Under the pieces are notes generated by a model. That model did not search any database. It was not told the origin of the DNA and saw nothing but the letters and a program-made list of their open reading frames with translations. Both the position numbers and the translations under genes were made by a program. Shown here one piece after another: positions 34,586 to 43,589 of a DNA stretch of 64,000 bases. The DNA is from Faecalibacterium prausnitzii (lineage in GTDB: Bacteria > Bacillota > Clostridia > Oscillospirales > Ruminococcaceae). Position 1 is the stretch's first letter; each line of letters begins with the position of its first letter. The DNA is taken from positions 62,001 to 126,000 of the forward strand of contig NZ_PRLD01000003.1 of the NCBI RefSeq assembly GCF_003287405.1. Reading direction: 5' to 3'.

Positions 34586-35659
34586 ATGGAAAAAAATATT
34601 GCTGTCATCTGGGGCGATTGCTCCAGCCCGGAGATCGTAAAGCAGACCCTCCGGGTGCTGGATAAGGTGGCCGAAAAGTACGGCCACACCTTCCACTATA
34701 CCGCTGCCGCCATGGGCGGCGAAGCCATTGATAAATACGGCGACCCGCTGCCCCAGCACGAGCTGGATAAGTGCCTTGCCGCCGACAGCGTGCTGCTGGG
34801 CGCGGTAGGCGGCCCCAAGTGGGAGGATCTGCCCGGGGAGCAGCGGCCGGAAAAAGGTCTGCTGCGGCTGCGTGCCGGGATGGGGCTGTACGCCAACAAC
34901 CGCCCGGCGAAGATCTGGCCGCAGCTGGCGCCTGCCAGCCCCCTGAAGCCCGAGATCGTGGCACAGGGCATTGATTTTATCATCGTGCGGGAACTGATCG
35001 GCGGCGTGTACTTCGGCAATCACGAGACCCACACGCTGGAAAACGGCGAAAAGCAGGCCGTGGATACCATGCCCTATGCAGAGCACGAGATCGAGCGCAT
35101 TGGCCGCATCGGCTTTGAGACCGCCCGCAAGCGCCGCAAAAAGCTGTGCTGCGTGGACAAGGCCAACGTGCTGGACACCAGCCGTCTGTGGCGCACCGTG
35201 ATGCACCGGCTGCAGGCCGAGTACCCGGACGTGGAGTACAGCGAGATGTTCGTGGACAACTGCGCCATGCAGATCGTGAAGAACCCCGCCCAGTTTGACG
35301 TCATCGTTACCGAGAATATGTTCGGCGATATCCTGTCGGACGAAGCTTCCATGATCACCGGCTCTATCGGCATGATCCCGTCCTCCAGCCTTGGTGACGG
35401 CACCCGGGGTCTGTACGAGCCCATCCACGGCTCTGCTCCGGACATTGCGGGCAAGGACATCGTAAACCCCACCGCCTGTATCCTTTCTGCCGCCATGATG
35501 CTGCGGTACTCCTTTGGCATGGCAGCAGAAGCCGATGCCATTGAGAACGCCGTGAGCCGTGTGCTGGACAAGGGTCTGCGCACTGCCGACAATATGAGCG
35601 ACGGCTGCACCTGCCTTGGCTGCACTGCCATGGGCGATGCCATTCTGGCAGAGCTTTAA
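34586..35659 (+). CDS. leuB: 3-isopropylmalate dehydrogenase (unusual N-terminal loop)
   Basis: Oxidatively decarboxylates 3-isopropylmalate with NAD, the third leucine-specific step. The 357-residue protein keeps ELIGGVYFG, the Lys of CCVDKANVL, VDNCAMQIVKNPAQFDVIVTEN split motifs, FGDILSDEAS and the NAD loop PIHGSAPDIAGKDIVNP. The usual N-terminal GDGIGPE reads GDCSSPE at residues 10-16, a marked departure next to the active site. The ATG follows GAAGGAGTGCCTC. The gene is separated from leuD by a 287-base repeat, yet position and direction place it in the same operon. Confidence 0.92.
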   Translation: MEKNIAVIWGDCSSPEIVKQTLRVLDKVAEKYGHTFHYTAAAMGGEAIDKYGDPLPQHELDKCLAADSVLLGAVGGPKWEDLPGEQRPEKGLLRLRAGMGLYANNRPAKIWPQLAPASPLKPEIVAQGIDFIIVRELIGGVYFGNHETHTLENGEKQAVDTMPYAEHEIERIGRIGFETARKRRKKLCCVDKANVLDTSRLWRTVMHRLQAEYPDVEYSEMFVDNCAMQIVKNPAQFDVIVTENMFGDILSDEASMITGSIGMIPSSSLGDGTRGLYEPIHGSAPDIAGKDIVNPTACILSAAMMLRYSFGMAAEADAIENAVSRVLDKGLRTADNMSDGCTCLGCTAMGDAILAEL

Positions 35660-35671
35660 GCCGCAGCGCGG

Positions 35672-35718
35672 GACGATTTGAAATGCGCTCCGCTTCGCTT
35701 TGCGCATAGATAGCGGAA
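35672..35718 (-). repeat. right-hand module of the composite repeat
   Basis: GACGATTTGAAATGCGCTCC through GCGCATAGATAGCGGAA is the inverted form of the 45-base module seen at 34463, 55767 and 58186. Here it occurs alone, without the hairpin and TTTTCACGGGAGG parts. Confidence 0.75.
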
Positions 35719-35735
35719 AACATATTTTTATCAGA

Positions 35736-35776
35736 GCAATGCCGGACAGCCAACAGGCTGTCCGGCATTGCTTTTT
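35736..35776. terminator. terminator between leuB and the nucleotidase gene
   Basis: GCAATGCCGGACAGCC pairs perfectly with GGCTGTCCGGCATTGC around AACA, followed by TTTTTA. It ends the leu operon and overlaps the end of the convergent gene at 35775. Confidence 0.9.
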
Positions 35777-36362
35777 ATGGCTTCGTCAGCTCGTCCAGAT
35801 TCTGGGTGTAGCAGGGCAGGCAGTGCTCCAGAAACCAGTCGGCTTCCGGGCAGTGCATGGCCTGCAGCGCAGTGCGCTGCTGCGTGAGTGCGGCGTCAAA
35901 TTCGTGGTTGCCGCTGCGCTGCTCCTCGGTGCATTTGATCAGCGCACTCAGCCGGTCGGCGGCTTTGAGCAGCCGGTGCTCCTCTGCCGTCAGGGCGCTG
36001 CCGTCCATGCAGGGGGTCAATTCTGCGGCCAGTTCTGCGGGCAGCAGGGCTGCCATGGAACGCACGCTCTCGGTCTCCAGCGCCTTGTAGGCGTCCCGCA
36101 GCGCCGCGGAGTGGTACTTGACCGGCGTGGGCATATCCCCGGTAATGATCTCCGGTGCGTCGTGGTACAGCGCCGCCACCGCCACCACCTCGGGGCGGCA
36201 GGGCGTGCCGGTGTAGTGTTTGGCAATCAGGCACAGCAGGTGCGCCAGCAGCGCGGTGTCGCAGGTATGCTCGCTGAGGGATTCCGCCCGGGTGGAATGC
36301 ATCAGGCTCCACCGGGTAATGTACTTCATGCGCGCCAGTAAGGCGCTGAAGGGATACAGCAT
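35775..36362 (-). CDS. YfbR-like 5'-deoxynucleotidase (HD domain)
   Basis: A 195-residue HD-domain phosphohydrolase, similar to YfbR, that dephosphorylates deoxyribonucleoside monophosphates. Motifs are SEHTCDTALLAHLL (first His), LYHDAPEIITGDMPTPVKYH (HD pair and the family-specific GDMPTPVKY) and a later Asp in KAADRLSALIKC. The ATG at 36362 follows AAAAGGAGGCGTATTGTT; the frame continues upstream without a site. It is a single gene, divergent from the YfhO-family gene. Confidence 0.88.
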   Translation of the reverse strand: MLYPFSALLARMKYITRWSLMHSTRAESLSEHTCDTALLAHLLCLIAKHYTGTPCRPEVVAVAALYHDAPEIITGDMPTPVKYHSAALRDAYKALETESVRSMAALLPAELAAELTPCMDGSALTAEEHRLLKAADRLSALIKCTEEQRSGNHEFDAALTQQRTALQAMHCPEADWFLEHCLPCYTQNLDELTKP

Positions 36363-36500
36363 AACAATACGCCTCCTTTTCTTCACCATACCCGCCGGGC
36401 GCTTGGTTGTCAAGCCCTTTTTTCTTGTACGCCGCCGTGCTATACTACAAGGTGTCATCAAATCCACTTCCGCGCCGGTGCGCGGAGAAAGAGGAACGCT

Positions 36501-38903
36501 ATGGAAAAGTTTATAAAGCCACGGCTGCTCACACCAATCGGGCAGAGCCATAAAAAATTCTGGCAGGCGGCGGGGCTGTGCGCCCTGACGGCGGCCATCT
36601 TCTTTTTACCCTTCTACCTCCTTGACGGTGGTTTTTTCCACTATGCCGGCGATTTCAACAGCCAGCAGATCAGCTTTTACCGGTATATGAACGGCTTCGT
36701 CAAGGGCGCGGGCTACCCGGACAGCGCCTTTGCCGGTGCGCCGCGCAATACCTTTTCGTGGGCGACTGACCTTGGCAGCGGGGTGATGAACGCCTACTCC
36801 TTCTACCTGTACGGCTCGCCGTTTTTCTGGCTGTCGGTGCTGCTGCCGCAAAGCTGGCTGCCCTATATGATGGTACCGCTGCTGGTGTTCAAGTTCGGCG
36901 TGGCGGGCGGCGGCGCGTACCTGTACCTGCGTCGCTACGTTAAAAACGCAAATTACGCCGTGCTGGGTGCCTGCCTGTACGCGCTTTCCGGCTTTGCGGT
37001 GTACAACGTGTTCTTCAACCACTTTGTGGATGTGGTGGCGCTGTTTCCATACCTGCTCTGGGCGCTGGACGAAGCCATTTATGAGGATCGTCACGGCCTG
37101 TTCGCCTTCTGGGTGGCGGTGAACCTGCTCAATAACTACTTCTTCTTTGTGGGACAGGTGCTCTTTTTGTGCATCTACTTTGTGTGCAAGCTTTCGGCGC
37201 GGGACTTCCGGCTGACCGGGCGCAAGTTCGGCCATCTGTTGTGGGAAAGCGTGCTGGGCGTAGCCATGGGCTGTCTGCTGCTGTTCCCGGCGGTGCTCAG
37301 TCTGCTGCAGAACCCGCGCACCATCGACCTTTCCTCCGGGTGGGGCTTCCTGACCTACTCCAAGGTGCAGCAGTATCTGGCCATCCTGCTCAGCTGGATC
37401 CTACCGCCGGACTCCCCTTATCTTACCTCGGTCTGGTCGGAGGGCGTCATCAAGTGGACGAGCATGACGGCCTATCTGCCGCTGTGCAGTCTGGCCGGTG
37501 CCATGGCCTACTGGCGCAGCCGGAAGGCAGACAGCAAAAAGCGCATCGTGGCGGTATGCGCCGTATGCGCACTGGTGCCGGTGCTGAACAGTGCCTTCTA
37601 TGCTCTGAATTCCAGCTACTACGCCCGCTGGTACTATATGCCCACCCTCATCCTTGCTGCCATGACCGTGAACGCGCTGGAGGACCCGGACGTTGATCTG
37701 GATGCACCCGCCCGGGGCATCGGCTGGATCATGCTGGCTACGCTTGTTTTTGCGGTGGTGCCCGTGCGGGACGATACCACCGAGACATGGTCGCTGGGCG
37801 TGCTGAAAAACCCGGGACAGTTCTTTGTCGTGCTGGGCTTCGGACTGCTGGGGCTTATGCTGTACCGCGTTCTTTGCAGCAAGTGGCGGCAGGACAGCCG
37901 CTTTGCCCAGCGCATGACGGCGGCGGTGCTGGTATTTGCCTGCGTGTTTACCATGGTACACATCGGCATCGGCAAGTTCGGGCAGTGGTACACCGACAGC
38001 GACCTTGTGGAGCAGGACACCAACGCCTTGCTGTTGAAAAACGACCTGCCGGAGGGCGACTACCGGATAGACACCTACAAGATCCACGACAACATTGGGA
38101 TGTGGCTGGATAAAAGCTGCCTGCAATACTTCGGCAGCACGGCTGCCCCCAGCATCCTCAGCTTCTACCCGGGTCTGGGGGTCAAACGGGACGTGCGCAG
38201 CGAGCCGGAGATCGCAAACTACGCGTTGCGCGGCCTTTTGAGCGTGGAGTACCTCATCACCACTCCGGAAAAGCGCGAGAGCTTTGAGGACGAAGCAGAC
38301 GCGGGCTGGACCTACCTTGCCGATGTGGACGGCTACGCGCTGTACCACAACGACAACTATGTGCCCATGGGCTTTACCTACGACTACTATGTGACCAAAG
38401 CTACCTACGAAGCTTCGGTCAAGGCCCTGCGCTCCAACCTGCTGATGCGGGCGCTGGTGCTGGAGGACGAGGATGTGGCGCAGTACGGCCAGTACCTGAC
38501 CGAGCTGCCGGACGCCATGCTGGATGACCTGCACTACGACAGCTACACGCAGGACTGCGCCGACCGCCGCGCCCACAGCTGCTCGGTGTTCCAGATGAAT
38601 AATGCCGGTTTCCATGCCGAGATTACGCTGGACAAGGCAAACCTCGTCTTTTTCTCCGTGCCCTACGACGACGGCTTTACCGCCTACGTCAACGGCGAAA
38701 AGGCCGATATCCTTCAGGTGGACGAGGGACTGATGGCAGTGCTCTGCCCGGCGGGTGCAAGCAGCATCGACTTTGTGTATCAGGCCGCCGGGCTTTCCGC
38801 CAGCCGGGTGGTCACCGCCGTGGCAATTCCGGTGTGGGTGGTGTACGTTGCCTGCTTTGTGCGCCGCAAGCGCCGCAGCACCGGCACCCCGGCAGAAGAA
38901 TGA
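36501..38903 (+). CDS. YfhO-family multispanning membrane protein
   Basis: An 800-residue protein with about a dozen membrane helices. I recognise the YfhO family from FFHYAGDFNSQQISFY, SWATDLGSGVMNAYSFY and SPFFWLSVLLP near the N-terminus, and from a C-terminal soluble lobe with VFFSVPYDDGFTAYVNGEKAD followed by a last membrane helix. YfhO proteins are GT-C-type glycosyltransferases; in Bacillus and Listeria members decorate lipoteichoic acid with sugars. The ATG follows GAAAGAGGAACGCT. The acceptor here is not known. Confidence 0.88.
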   Translation: MEKFIKPRLLTPIGQSHKKFWQAAGLCALTAAIFFLPFYLLDGGFFHYAGDFNSQQISFYRYMNGFVKGAGYPDSAFAGAPRNTFSWATDLGSGVMNAYSFYLYGSPFFWLSVLLPQSWLPYMMVPLLVFKFGVAGGGAYLYLRRYVKNANYAVLGACLYALSGFAVYNVFFNHFVDVVALFPYLLWALDEAIYEDRHGLFAFWVAVNLLNNYFFFVGQVLFLCIYFVCKLSARDFRLTGRKFGHLLWESVLGVAMGCLLLFPAVLSLLQNPRTIDLSSGWGFLTYSKVQQYLAILLSWILPPDSPYLTSVWSEGVIKWTSMTAYLPLCSLAGAMAYWRSRKADSKKRIVAVCAVCALVPVLNSAFYALNSSYYARWYYMPTLILAAMTVNALEDPDVDLDAPARGIGWIMLATLVFAVVPVRDDTTETWSLGVLKNPGQFFVVLGFGLLGLMLYRVLCSKWRQDSRFAQRMTAAVLVFACVFTMVHIGIGKFGQWYTDSDLVEQDTNALLLKNDLPEGDYRIDTYKIHDNIGMWLDKSCLQYFGSTAAPSILSFYPGLGVKRDVRSEPEIANYALRGLLSVEYLITTPEKRESFEDEADAGWTYLADVDGYALYHNDNYVPMGFTYDYYVTKATYEASVKALRSNLLMRALVLEDEDVAQYGQYLTELPDAMLDDLHYDSYTQDCADRRAHSCSVFQMNNAGFHAEITLDKANLVFFSVPYDDGFTAYVNGEKADILQVDEGLMAVLCPAGASSIDFVYQAAGLSASRVVTAVAIPVWVVYVACFVRRKRRSTGTPAEE

Positions 38904-38942
38904 CTTTGACCGGGCAGAAAAATAAAAATTTTAAATTTCCTC

Positions 38943-38970
38943 TTGACTTTACGAAGATAAAGTGTATAAT
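38943..38970 (+). promoter_or_regulatory. promoter of the TrpXYZ-like operon
   Basis: TTGACT, 16 bases, TATAAT, just before a T-box leader. Confidence 0.85.
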
Positions 38971-38974
38971 GCAA

Positions 38975-39300
38975 TCAAACCGATGAGGCGGAAGAGAACC
39001 TGCACAGCGCATCTGCAGTGAGCCCGGACAGTGCAAACGGGCGAAAGCGGGGCAGAGATTCGTGGGCCGCCGAGGGCCGGGCAAACGGGCAGAAGCCCTA
39101 GTAGCTTTGGACGGAAGTCTCCGTTATAGGACAGGGGAGTGTTGGCTCTCCGTGAGTGGCTCTGCTGTATTGGATGCAGAGCAAGCAAGGTGGCACCGCA
39201 GAATCGTAATTTACCGATCCTGTCCTTGTGGATAACACACAGGGACAGGGTTGTTTTGTTTTAAGACCCGTCCCGCAAAGGGAGCGGGTCTTTTGATTTG
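38975..39300 (+). promoter_or_regulatory. T-box riboswitch of the TrpXYZ-like operon
   Basis: The T-box sequence AAGGTGGCACCGCAG lies at 39188-39202. A terminator hairpin follows (GATCCTGTCCTTG / CAGGGACAGGG region, 39215-39255, then TTGTTTTGTTTT). Stem I can be drawn with GCGG/CCGC and CTGC/GCAG helices around a specifier loop whose 3' strand reads AGATTCGTGGG. It contains both TTC (Phe, 39059-39061) and TGG (Trp, 39063-39065), so the amino acid cannot be fixed by eye; the operon type favours Trp. Confidence 0.85.
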
Positions 39301-39329
39301 CCGCCCGCTCCGGGAAAGGAGTTACCACT

Positions 39330-40430
39330 ATGAAAAACCTGAACATGATCTCCCGCCGCAGCTTCCTGAAGGCCGCTCTGGCCGCTTCTGCTGTTTCTGC
39401 CATGGCACTGACCGGCTGCGGCAGTGCTGCTTCCAGCACCGCCTCCAGTGCAGCGGTCTCCTCCTCTGCAGCTGCTTCCGGCAGTACTGCCGCCGCTGGC
39501 GAGACCTTCAAGGTGGGCATCGTCAACTATGTGGACCACGCCTCCCTCAACCAAATCGTAGAATCTGTGGAGAGCCGTCTGGACGCCATCGGCAAGGAGA
39601 AGGGTGTCGCCTTTGACTACGCCGATTACTATGCCAACGCACAGGCCGACCAGTCCAACCTGAACCAGATCGGTGCAGACCTTGTGGCTGACGGCGTGGA
39701 CGTGATCGTGGCTGTGGCCACCCCCACCGCCGCTACCATGCTGGCCGCTGTGGAGGACACCGACATCCCGGTGGTCTACTCTGCCGTGACTGACCCCGCC
39801 GCCGCCGGGTTTGACGGGGAGGAGAACATCACCGGCACCTCCGATGCCCTGAACACCGACGCCATCATGAACCTGATCGTGGCGGCAAACCCCGGCATTG
39901 ATACCATCGGTCTGTTGTACGACCTGAGTCAGGATTCCTCCACGCAGGCCATTGCGGACGCCAAGGCCTTCTGCGAGAAGAACGGCATCAAGGTGGTGGA
40001 AAAGAACGGCACCACCACCGCCGAGGTGCAGATGGCTGCCGAAGCACTGGTCGCCGCTGGGGTCAAGGCCGTGTTCACCCCCACCGACAACACCATCATG
40101 ACCGCCGAGCTTTCCATCTATGAGAGCTTCATCGAGGCCGGTGTGCAGCACTACACCGGTGCCGACAGCTTTGCGCTGAACGGCGCACTGGTGGGCTACG
40201 GCGTGGACTACGTCCAGCTGGGCGAAGCCACCGCCGATATGGTCAGCCAGCTGCTGTGCGATGGCAAGACCCCCGCAGACCTGCCCTACCAGACCTTTGA
40301 TAACGGCATCGTCACCATCAACACCGAGACCGCCGAAGCGCTGGGTCTGGATCTGGCTACCCTGAAGGAAGCCTTCAAGCCCTACTGCACCGAGATCTGC
40401 GAGGTGACCACCGCCGAGAACTTCTCCTGA
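39330..40430 (+). CDS. trpX: TrpX-like ABC transporter substrate-binding lipoprotein
   Basis: The extracellular binding protein of an amino-acid importer, 366 residues. The N-terminus has a twin-arginine-like ISRRSFLKAAL followed by a lipobox MALTGC, then a Ser/Ala-rich linker to residue 56. The mature domain is of the COG2984 type (FKVGIVNYVDHASLNQIVES; ADYYANAQADQSNLNQIG; TPTDNTIMTAELSI). In Firmicutes this family is encoded with trpY and trpZ under Trp/aromatic T-boxes. The ATG follows GGAAAGGAGTTACCACT. The permease gene lies 305 bases downstream beyond a repeat. Confidence 0.85.
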   Translation: MKNLNMISRRSFLKAALAASAVSAMALTGCGSAASSTASSAAVSSSAAASGSTAAAGETFKVGIVNYVDHASLNQIVESVESRLDAIGKEKGVAFDYADYYANAQADQSNLNQIGADLVADGVDVIVAVATPTAATMLAAVEDTDIPVVYSAVTDPAAAGFDGEENITGTSDALNTDAIMNLIVAANPGIDTIGLLYDLSQDSSTQAIADAKAFCEKNGIKVVEKNGTTTAEVQMAAEALVAAGVKAVFTPTDNTIMTAELSIYESFIEAGVQHYTGADSFALNGALVGYGVDYVQLGEATADMVSQLLCDGKTPADLPYQTFDNGIVTINTETAEALGLDLATLKEAFKPYCTEICEVTTAENFS

Positions 40431-40433
40431 ACG

Positions 40434-40710
40434 CCCCGCTCTGTCAAAGCCTGACGGCTTTTCCGGCTCTCCCGCAAGGGAGAGCTTTTGGCAGTTCTGG
40501 GGGAAAGGTTCTGCTGCGCAAGGGCAGCATCCTCGCCCTCTCCGTCACCTGCGGTGCCACCTCTCCCAAAGGGAGAGGCCTTGGCAAAGAGATGAACTTT
40601 GCGTGGACTGCCAAGGGCTCCCACTTTGGGGGAGCTGGCAAATCCGTAGGATTTGACTGAGAGGGCGAGCCCGTTTACCTTTACGACCCCTCCCGTGAAA
40701 AGGGGATTCA
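40434..40710. repeat. dispersed repeats between trpX and trpY
   Basis: Chained palindromes: CTCTCCC/GGGAGAG units, CTCCCACTTTGGGGGAGCTGG, a copy-specific hairpin CAAATCC/GGATTTG at 40639-40655, then CTGAGAGGGCGAG. The end (40683-40703) carries the CCCCTCCCGTGAAAAGG fragment of the composite repeat without its hairpin. It lies inside the transport operon and could dampen expression of the permease relative to the binding protein. Confidence 0.7.
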
Positions 40711-40735
40711 AAAAAACATAAAAGGAGCATACACC

Positions 40736-41680
40736 ATGCTGGCGAGTATTTTTTCCCTCAACGTTTTGCAGACAGCGCTGGAGCTGGGCTGCATCTACGG
40801 ACTGGTGGCGTTGGCACTGTTTCTGAGCTACTCCATCCTGAATATTGCCGACCTTTCCACCGACGGCTGCTTTACGCTGGGCTGCGCCGTGGCCTGTCAG
40901 GTGGCGCTGACCGGTCACCCCATCCTTGCACTGGCGGCAGCCATGGCTGCGGGGGTGTGCTCCGGCTTTGTCACCGCCTTTTTGCAGACAAGGCTCGGGG
41001 TGGAAAGCATTATGGCCGGTATCATTGTCAACACCGGCCTATACACCATCAATCTGGCAGTGATGGGCTTCTCCTCCACCATGTCGCTGGTCAAGACCCC
41101 TACCATCTTCTCCATGGCAAAAACTTCGCTGGGCTTTCTGGGCAGCTGGTACAAGCTGGCACTGGCGGCAGGCATCATTGCTGTAGCCTGCGCGGCGATG
41201 CTGGGCTTTCTGGGCACGCGGCTGGGTCTTTCCATCCGTGCTACCGGCGATAACGCCGCCATGGTGCGGGCTTCCAGCATCAACCCTGCCTTTACCATCA
41301 CGGTGGGTCTGTGCGTGTCCGGTGCGCTGTGTGCGCTGTCCGGCGGGCTGCTGGCACAGTACCAGAAAAGCTGCGATATCAATGTGGGCACCGGTATGGT
41401 GACCATTGCACTGGCTTCCCTCATCATCGGCGAGACGCTGGTGGGCAAGCGCACCATGCTGCGCCGCATCCTTGGCGTGGTGTTCGGCAGCTGTTTGTAC
41501 CGCTTTATCGTGGCCGTGGCGCTGCGGTTCAACGTGCCCGCCGCGGCCATGAAGCTGGTTTCTGCCATCATTGTGGCAGTGGCCATCTCCATGCCCGCCA
41601 TCCGGGAGCACTTCGCCTTTGAAAAGCGCCGGCACGCCGCCCGTGCCCGCCGCACCGTGACCAACAGGGAGGGACAGTAA
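40736..41680 (+). CDS. trpY: TrpY-like ABC transporter permease
   Basis: A 314-residue membrane protein with about eight hydrophobic segments, of the branched-chain-type/COG4120 permease family that accompanies TrpX binding proteins. Recognisable stretches include YGLVALALFLSYSILNIADL near the N-terminus and GMVTIALASLIIGETLVGK, the ATPase-contacting region, near residue 225. The C-terminal 20 residues are basic. The ATG follows AAAAGGAGCATACACC. The ATPase gene starts one base after its stop. Confidence 0.88.
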   Translation: MLASIFSLNVLQTALELGCIYGLVALALFLSYSILNIADLSTDGCFTLGCAVACQVALTGHPILALAAAMAAGVCSGFVTAFLQTRLGVESIMAGIIVNTGLYTINLAVMGFSSTMSLVKTPTIFSMAKTSLGFLGSWYKLALAAGIIAVACAAMLGFLGTRLGLSIRATGDNAAMVRASSINPAFTITVGLCVSGALCALSGGLLAQYQKSCDINVGTGMVTIALASLIIGETLVGKRTMLRRILGVVFGSCLYRFIVAVALRFNVPAAAMKLVSAIIVAVAISMPAIREHFAFEKRRHAARARRTVTNREGQ

Positions 41681-41681
41681 C

Positions 41682-42500
41682 ATGGAAATGCTGCAGCTGA
41701 ACGACCTGCACAAGACCTTTAACCCCGGCACCGTCAACGAAAAGGTGGCGCTTGCCGGAGTGAGCCTGCAGATGGAAGCCGGAGATTTTGCCACTATTGT
41801 GGGCTCCAACGGCGCGGGCAAATCCACCCTGTTCAATGCCATTACCGGCGGCTTTATCGCCGACGAGGGCAGCATTCTGCTGGGCGGGCAGGACATCACC
41901 TTTGCGCCGGAGCACCAGCGCAGCAAGGTCATCGGGCATCTGTTCCAGGACCCGCTCAAGGGCACCGCGCCCAACATGACCATCGAGGAAAATCTGGCGC
42001 TGGCTTACCTGCGGGCAGGCACTGCGCCCAACGCCATCTTCTCCCGCATCTCCCGCAAGGACAAGGCGCTCTTCCGCGAAAAGCTTGCTTTGCTGGACAT
42101 GGGTCTGGAGGACCGCATGAAGCAGCCGGTGGGGCTGCTCTCCGGCGGACAGCGGCAGGCGCTTACCCTGCTCATGGCTACCCTTGTCACCCCCAAGCTG
42201 CTGCTGCTGGACGAGCACACCGCTGCGCTGGACCCTGCCACCGCCGAAAAGGTGCTGGCGCTGACCAAGAGCATCGTGGCCGAGAAAAAGATCACCTGCC
42301 TGATGGTGACCCACAATATGCATCAGGCGCTGGAACTGGGCAACCGCACCCTGATGATGGACGCTGGGCGCATCGTGTTTGACGTAAAGGGCGCCGCGCG
42401 CAGCAAGATGACCGTGGACGACCTGCTGGAAAAGTTCCGCGAGAACGCGGGCAAAAACCTTGATAACGACCGTATCCTGCTGAGCAAGGTGGAGAAATAA
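41682..42500 (+). CDS. trpZ: TrpZ-like ABC transporter ATP-binding protein
   Basis: A 272-residue ATPase that energises the aromatic amino-acid importer. Walker A GSNGAGKSTLF, signature LSGGQRQALTLLMA, Walker B LLLLDEHTAALDP and the H-loop VTHNMHQAL are intact. The family (COG1101) is specific to this transporter type. The ATG follows AGGGAGGGACAGTAAC and nearly touches the permease stop, so translation is coupled. Confidence 0.92.
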   Translation: MEMLQLNDLHKTFNPGTVNEKVALAGVSLQMEAGDFATIVGSNGAGKSTLFNAITGGFIADEGSILLGGQDITFAPEHQRSKVIGHLFQDPLKGTAPNMTIEENLALAYLRAGTAPNAIFSRISRKDKALFREKLALLDMGLEDRMKQPVGLLSGGQRQALTLLMATLVTPKLLLLDEHTAALDPATAEKVLALTKSIVAEKKITCLMVTHNMHQALELGNRTLMMDAGRIVFDVKGAARSKMTVDDLLEKFRENAGKNLDNDRILLSKVEK

Positions 42501-42501
42501 G

Positions 42502-42542
42502 AAAAGGCCTGCTGCATCATACCGGTGCAGCAGACCTTTTTA
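42502..42542. terminator. bidirectional terminator after trpZ
   Basis: AAAAGG.CTGCTGCA pairs with TGCAGCAG.CCTTTT, with A and T runs on both sides. It serves trpZ and the convergent regulator gene. Confidence 0.85.
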
Positions 42543-42553
42543 CTTTTATTTCT

Positions 42554-43213
42554 TTACCACAGGCGAATGACCTTGATGACGCCCTCGGCCTTATCGCGGG
42601 CCAGCTCCAGATGGTGCTGCAGCGCCATGGCTGCACCGTCCCAGTTGTCAGACAGGGCAGCGTCCAGAATCTGCAGATGCTCCTCGCAGGTCTGCTCCTG
42701 ATTGATCATGCTTACCTTGCCGGTCATGATGCGGAAACGGGTGTTCAGGCCGGTGATACGGTCGTAGGCAGAGCGCAGATACTTGTTGGGCAGGGTGCTC
42801 ATCAGCAGCTCGTGGAAATCGTCGTCCGACTCGCAGAAGTCCTCGATGCGCTCGCTGTGGTGCATCAGCTCGGCATAGGCTTCCAGCTGCTCGCGGGGGA
42901 TGGCATTGCCGTAAGTACGCAGAGCGTATGGCTCCACCAGCAGACGCATTTCAAACATACTGTGCACGTCCTCTTCGGTGATGCCGGAGACCATCAGCCC
43001 CTTTTTGGGCAGAATGGTGATCAGCCCCTCCTGCTCCAGACGCCCCAGCGCATCCCGCATAGGGGTGCGGCTGATGTTGCCCATCTCGGCGCAGAGCTTC
43101 TGCTCGTTCAGAAACTCGTTGGGGCGGTATTCGCAGTTCAGGATCTTGGTTTTGAGGTACTGGTACGCCTGCAGCTTCAGGCTAAGCTTTGCCTGTGCGT
43201 CCTGCTCTTTCAT
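42554..43213 (-). CDS. GntR-family regulator with FCD domain
   Basis: A 219-residue transcription factor. Residues 10-75 form a winged helix of the GntR type (YLKTKILNCEYRPNEFLNEQ; SRTPMRDALGRLEQEGLI), and the rest an all-helical FCD ligand-binding domain, which normally binds a carboxylate ligand with metal-coordinating His and Asp (DDFHELLMS; EEHLQILDA). The ATG at 43213 lies eight bases after AGGAGA and is preferred to the GTG at 43219. It is convergent with the transporter operon and has no obvious target beside it. Confidence 0.88.
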   Translation of the reverse strand: MKEQDAQAKLSLKLQAYQYLKTKILNCEYRPNEFLNEQKLCAEMGNISRTPMRDALGRLEQEGLITILPKKGLMVSGITEEDVHSMFEMRLLVEPYALRTYGNAIPREQLEAYAELMHHSERIEDFCESDDDFHELLMSTLPNKYLRSAYDRITGLNTRFRIMTGKVSMINQEQTCEEHLQILDAALSDNWDGAAMALQHHLELARDKAEGVIKVIRLW

Positions 43214-43589
43214 AAGCACATTCTCCTATTCTTCTTTGTCTTCTTCTCCAAAAACGTTCCAAAACGTCCGAACCGGCAGCGCAAACCCACCGCTGCCAGT
43301 TCGCTTCTTCTTCATGTTCAGCCAGCTTGTATCCCGGCTGCAATCCAACCACTTTATCTAGTATATTATTTCACATTAGGGCGTTTTTTACAAGACTTTT
43401 CGCTTAACTTTGGCGTGTTTTCCGTTTTATACAAAGATTACGCCCCGGTTTTGCTACTTTTTACAATGCTTTTTGTGCTTGTCGCCAAACAGACCGACTT
43501 TTTGCCCTCTTCTTTTGCATCCAAGCGCAAACTGTGCTACAATAGGGCTGAAAAACAACACATCTACACCGGAAAGGACCGTATCTCTC
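43214..43589. other. divergent promoter region of two regulators
   Basis: No gene. The left half is C-rich with no feature seen. The middle (43355-43410) is AT-rich and may hold the promoter of the GntR gene. The right part holds the promoter at 43515-43543. Confidence 0.5.
43515..43543 (+). promoter_or_regulatory. promoter of the Fur-family gene
   Basis: TTGCAT, 17 bases, TACAAT, about 45 bases before the start codon. Confidence 0.75.
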
